In this document: positions 61,776 to 64,000 of the stretch, one piece after another
Position numbering within the stretch: the stretch's first letter is position 1
Layout of the letters: the number at the start of each line of letters is the position of its first letter
Assembly: GCF_022846435.1 (NCBI RefSeq)
Contig: NZ_AP025627.1
Location: forward strand, 1,088,001-1,152,000
Source of the DNA: Parageobacillus sp. KH3-4
GTDB taxonomy: Bacteria > Bacillota > Bacilli > Bacillales > Anoxybacillaceae
Reading direction: 5' to 3'
DNA length: 64,000 nucleotides
Made by a program: the position numbers and the translations under genes
The notes under the pieces: generated by a model
Told to the model about the DNA's origin: nothing
Database searches by the model: none
What the model saw: the letters and a program-made list of their open reading frames with translations, nothing else

Positions 61776-63668
61776 TTGGATGTTACCAAAATTAAAAACC
61801 CGCGCTTTTTAAAAAGCATGTCAACGAAACAACTGATTGAGCTAAGTGCTGATATCCGAAAGTTTTTAATTGAGAAGCTGTCGAAAACCGGCGGGCATAT
61901 CGGTCCGAATTTAGGCGTTGTCGAGCTGACGATCGCGCTTCATAAAGTGTTTGACAGCCCGAAAGATAAGCTGATTTGGGATGTCGGCCATCAATCGTAC
62001 GTCCATAAAATTTTGACAGGGCGTGCATCCGAATTTGATACATTGCGGCAATATAAAGGTTTGTCGGGCTTTCCAAAGAAAAATGAAAGCGAACATGACG
62101 TGTGGGAAACCGGCCATAGTTCCACGTCGTTGTCTGCGGCAATGGGGATGGCGATCGCCCGCGACTTAAAGGGAACGGATGAATATATCGTTCCGATTAT
62201 TGGTGACGGAGCGTTGACAGGCGGTATGGCGCTTGAGGCGTTAAATCATATCGGTCATGAGAAAAAGGATATTATCGTTGTTTTAAACGATAATGAAATG
62301 TCGATTGCTCCGAACGTCGGCGCTTTGCATAATGTGTTAGGGCGGCTGCGGACAGCCGGCAAATATCAATGGGTGAAGGACGAGTTGGAGCTGTTATTAA
62401 AAAGAATTCCTGCTGTCGGCGGCAAGTTGGCGGCAATGGCAGAGCGCATTAAAGATAGTCTAAAATATTTGCTCGTTTCCGGCGTTTTTTTTGAGGAATT
62501 GGGATTTACGTATCTCGGGCCTGTCGATGGTCACAATTTTGACGATTTGTTTGAGAATTTGCATTACGCCAAAAAAATAAAAGGCCCTGTGCTTCTTCAC
62601 GTTATTACGAAAAAAGGAAAAGGGTATAGTCCGGCGGAAAATGATAAAGTCGGAGTATGGCATGGCACCGGTCCATATAAAATCGAAACCGGCGATTTTC
62701 TAAAGCCGGTGGATGCTGCGCCGTCATGGAGCGAACTTGTCAGCGAAACAGTGCGGAAGTTGGCGCGCACAGATAAGCGGATTGTCGCGATTACGCCGGC
62801 GATGCCAGTCGGCTCGAAACTGGAAGGATTTGCGAGCGAATTTCCTGAGCGAATGTTTGATGTCGGGATTGCTGAGCAGCACGCGACAACGCTTGCCGCG
62901 GGGCTTGCTTCGCAAGGGATGAAGCCGTTTCTGGCGATTTATTCGACATTTTTGCAGCGGGCGTATGACCAAGTCGTCCATGATGTTTGCCGGCAAAATT
63001 TAAATGTTTTTTTCGCGATTGACCGGGCCGGGTTAGTCGGCGCGGACGGCGAAACGCACCAAGGTGTGTTTGATATCGCCTTTTTACGCCACATTCCAAA
63101 CCTTGTCATCATGATGCCAAAGGATGAAAACGAAGGGCAGCATATGGTGTATACGGCGATTCAATACGATGACGGGCCGATCGCGCTTCGTTTTCCGCGC
63201 GGCAACGGACTTGGCGTAAAGCTCGATGAAGAATTGAAGAAAATTCCGATAGGAACGTGGGAAGTATTGCGCGAAGGCCGCGATTTAGCGATTTTAACGT
63301 TTGGCACTATGATTTCCGTGGCGCTAGAGGCGGCAGAAAAGCTTGCCAAAGAGAATATTTCCGTGAAAGTGGTGAACGCGCGTTTTATCAAACCGATGGA
63401 TGAGGCAATGTTGCATGATTTGTTAGAAAGCAATATCCCTATTTTAACGATTGAAGAAGCGGTATTGCAAGGCGGATTTGGCAGCGCCGTTTTGGAGTTT
63501 GCCCATGACCATGGCTACCATCAAACGGTAATTAACCGAATGGGCATCCCCGACCGTTTCATTGAACACGGCAGCGTCAAAGAGCTGCTGAATGAAATCG
63601 GCTTAACGACAGCGCATATTATCGACCGCGTGAAAACGATGATACCAAGAAAACAAAAAAGGGCATGA
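61776..63668 (+). CDS. dxs: 1-Deoxy-D-xylulose-5-phosphate synthase
   Basis: Thiamine-diphosphate enzyme joining pyruvate and glyceraldehyde-3-phosphate, the entry to the MEP isoprenoid route. The 630-residue protein has [30 protein letters not shown], the ThDP motif GDGALTGG...NDNEMSIA, and in the pyrimidine domain [12 protein letters not shown] start at 61776 gives the N terminus [15 protein letters not shown] that fits the family. A short gap to tlyA (3 bp) suggests one transcript. Confidence 0.96.
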   Translation: MDVTKIKNPRFLKSMSTKQLIELSADIRKFLIEKLSKTGGHIGPNLGVVELTIALHKVFDSPKDKLIWDVGHQSYVHKILTGRASEFDTLRQYKGLSGFPKKNESEHDVWETGHSSTSLSAAMGMAIARDLKGTDEYIVPIIGDGALTGGMALEALNHIGHEKKDIIVVLNDNEMSIAPNVGALHNVLGRLRTAGKYQWVKDELELLLKRIPAVGGKLAAMAERIKDSLKYLLVSGVFFEELGFTYLGPVDGHNFDDLFENLHYAKKIKGPVLLHVITKKGKGYSPAENDKVGVWHGTGPYKIETGDFLKPVDAAPSWSELVSETVRKLARTDKRIVAITPAMPVGSKLEGFASEFPERMFDVGIAEQHATTLAAGLASQGMKPFLAIYSTFLQRAYDQVVHDVCRQNLNVFFAIDRAGLVGADGETHQGVFDIAFLRHIPNLVIMMPKDENEGQHMVYTAIQYDDGPIALRFPRGNGLGVKLDEELKKIPIGTWEVLREGRDLAILTFGTMISVALEAAEKLAKENISVKVVNARFIKPMDEAMLHDLLESNIPILTIEEAVLQGGFGSAVLEFAHDHGYHQTVINRMGIPDRFIEHGSVKELLNEIGLTTAHIIDRVKTMIPRKQKRA

Positions 63669-63671
63669 AAG

Positions 63672-64000
63672 ATGAAAGGGAAAAAAGAACGTCTGGATGT
63701 ATTACTTGTTCAACGAGGTTTAATGGAGACGCGTGAGAAAGCAAAACGGGCGATTATGGCCGGGCTTGTGTATACAAACGAAGTCCGACTAGACAAGCCT
63801 GGCGAAAAAGTTCCCGTAGATATCCCGTTAACGATAAAAGGGGACGTGCTTCCGTATGTAAGCCGCGGCGGCTTGAAGCTCGAAAAAGCGCTGCAGACAT
63901 TCGATGTAAGCGTCCAAGATAAAATCGTTTTGGATATCGGGGCATCTACGGGAGGATTTACCGATTGCGCGCTGCAGCATGGCGCGAAGCTATCGTACGC
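63672..64000 (+). CDS. tlyA: TlyA-type 2'-O-methyltransferase / hemolysin-like protein (cut by window edge)
   Basis: The first 109 codons are present. An N-terminal S4 RNA-binding domain (ERLDVLLVQRGLMETREKAKRAIMAGLVY, key residues) is followed by SRGGLKLEKAL and the start of the Rossmann methyltransferase motif LDIGASTGGFTDC. Family members methylate riboses in rRNA. B. subtilis has yqxC at this place. ATG at 63672 lies three bases after dxs. Confidence 0.93.
   Translation, partial: MKGKKERLDVLLVQRGLMETREKAKRAIMAGLVYTNEVRLDKPGEKVPVDIPLTIKGDVLPYVSRGGLKLEKALQTFDVSVQDKIVLDIGASTGGFTDCALQHGAKLSY

Overview
The window looks like a chromosome segment of a thermophilic, spore-forming Bacillaceae, most probably Geobacillus or Parageobacillus. 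Base composition is moderate, Shine-Dalgarno sites are strong, and TTG/GTG starts are frequent. Gene order follows the Bacillus subtilis sodA-yqg-comG-yqh-gcv-mntR-efp-spoIIIA-accBC-folD-dxs-tlyA region almost gene for gene. The spore photoproduct lyase carries cysteines 90, 94, 97 and 140, the numbering known from Geobacillus SPL. The genus is inferred; no rRNA lies in the window. Both ends cut genes: a chemotaxis-receptor-like gene on the left and tlyA on the right.

Layout. 0-6 kb: receptor fragment, sodA, yqgE, pbpA, and a solitary pstB behind an unusually clear PhoP box. 6-19 kb: yqzC/yqzD, rpmG, yqgN, a DUF92 gene, yqgO, a short rhomboid protease, an inserted pair (unknown membrane-anchored protein plus SpoVAF-like germination protein), yqgQ-glcK, yqgT, yqgV, yqgW, yqgX, a MidA-type methyltransferase, yqgY and a Cys-rich HTH regulator. 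19.7-24.1 kb: the full comGA-GG competence pseudopilus operon and yqzE. 24-31 kb: yqhG/yqhH, then a glycine riboswitch driving gcvT-gcvPA-gcvPB. 31-41 kb: MOSC protein, ROK repressor with a XylR-like operator, yqhL, lipM, and an inserted block (B12-type ribonucleotide reductase under two NrdR boxes, LysM-GH18 hydrolase, heptad-repeat protein, ASCH and DUF2332 pair). 42-49 kb: splB, mntR, yqhO, yqhP, yqhQ, yqhR(figP), aroQ, pepQ-like, efp. 49-55 kb: a decayed yqhV followed by the complete spoIIIAA-AH operon from a sigma-E-type promoter. 55-64 kb: accB-accC-yqhY, nusB, folD-xseA-xseB-ispA, dxs, tlyA.

Themes. Sporulation, germination and spore survival recur (SpoIIIA channel, SpoVAF-like/FigP, SPL, LysM-GH18, probable sigma-E and sigma-G promoters). 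One-carbon metabolism is also linked: glycine cleavage, FolD and YqgN handle folate units, and LipM supplies the octanoyl group for lipoylated GcvH.

Most of the window is core genome. The less expected signals are regulatory or decay features: the PhoP box on a lone pstB, paired NrdR boxes, four copies of a short element with IS256-like ends (one with a near-perfect 9-bp target duplication), a multiply frameshifted yqhV, a gene remnant behind a XylR-like operator, an ATT start for spoIIIAD, and an ASCH/DUF2332 pair of unknown function. I saw no tRNA, rRNA, CRISPR array, intact transposase or prophage.
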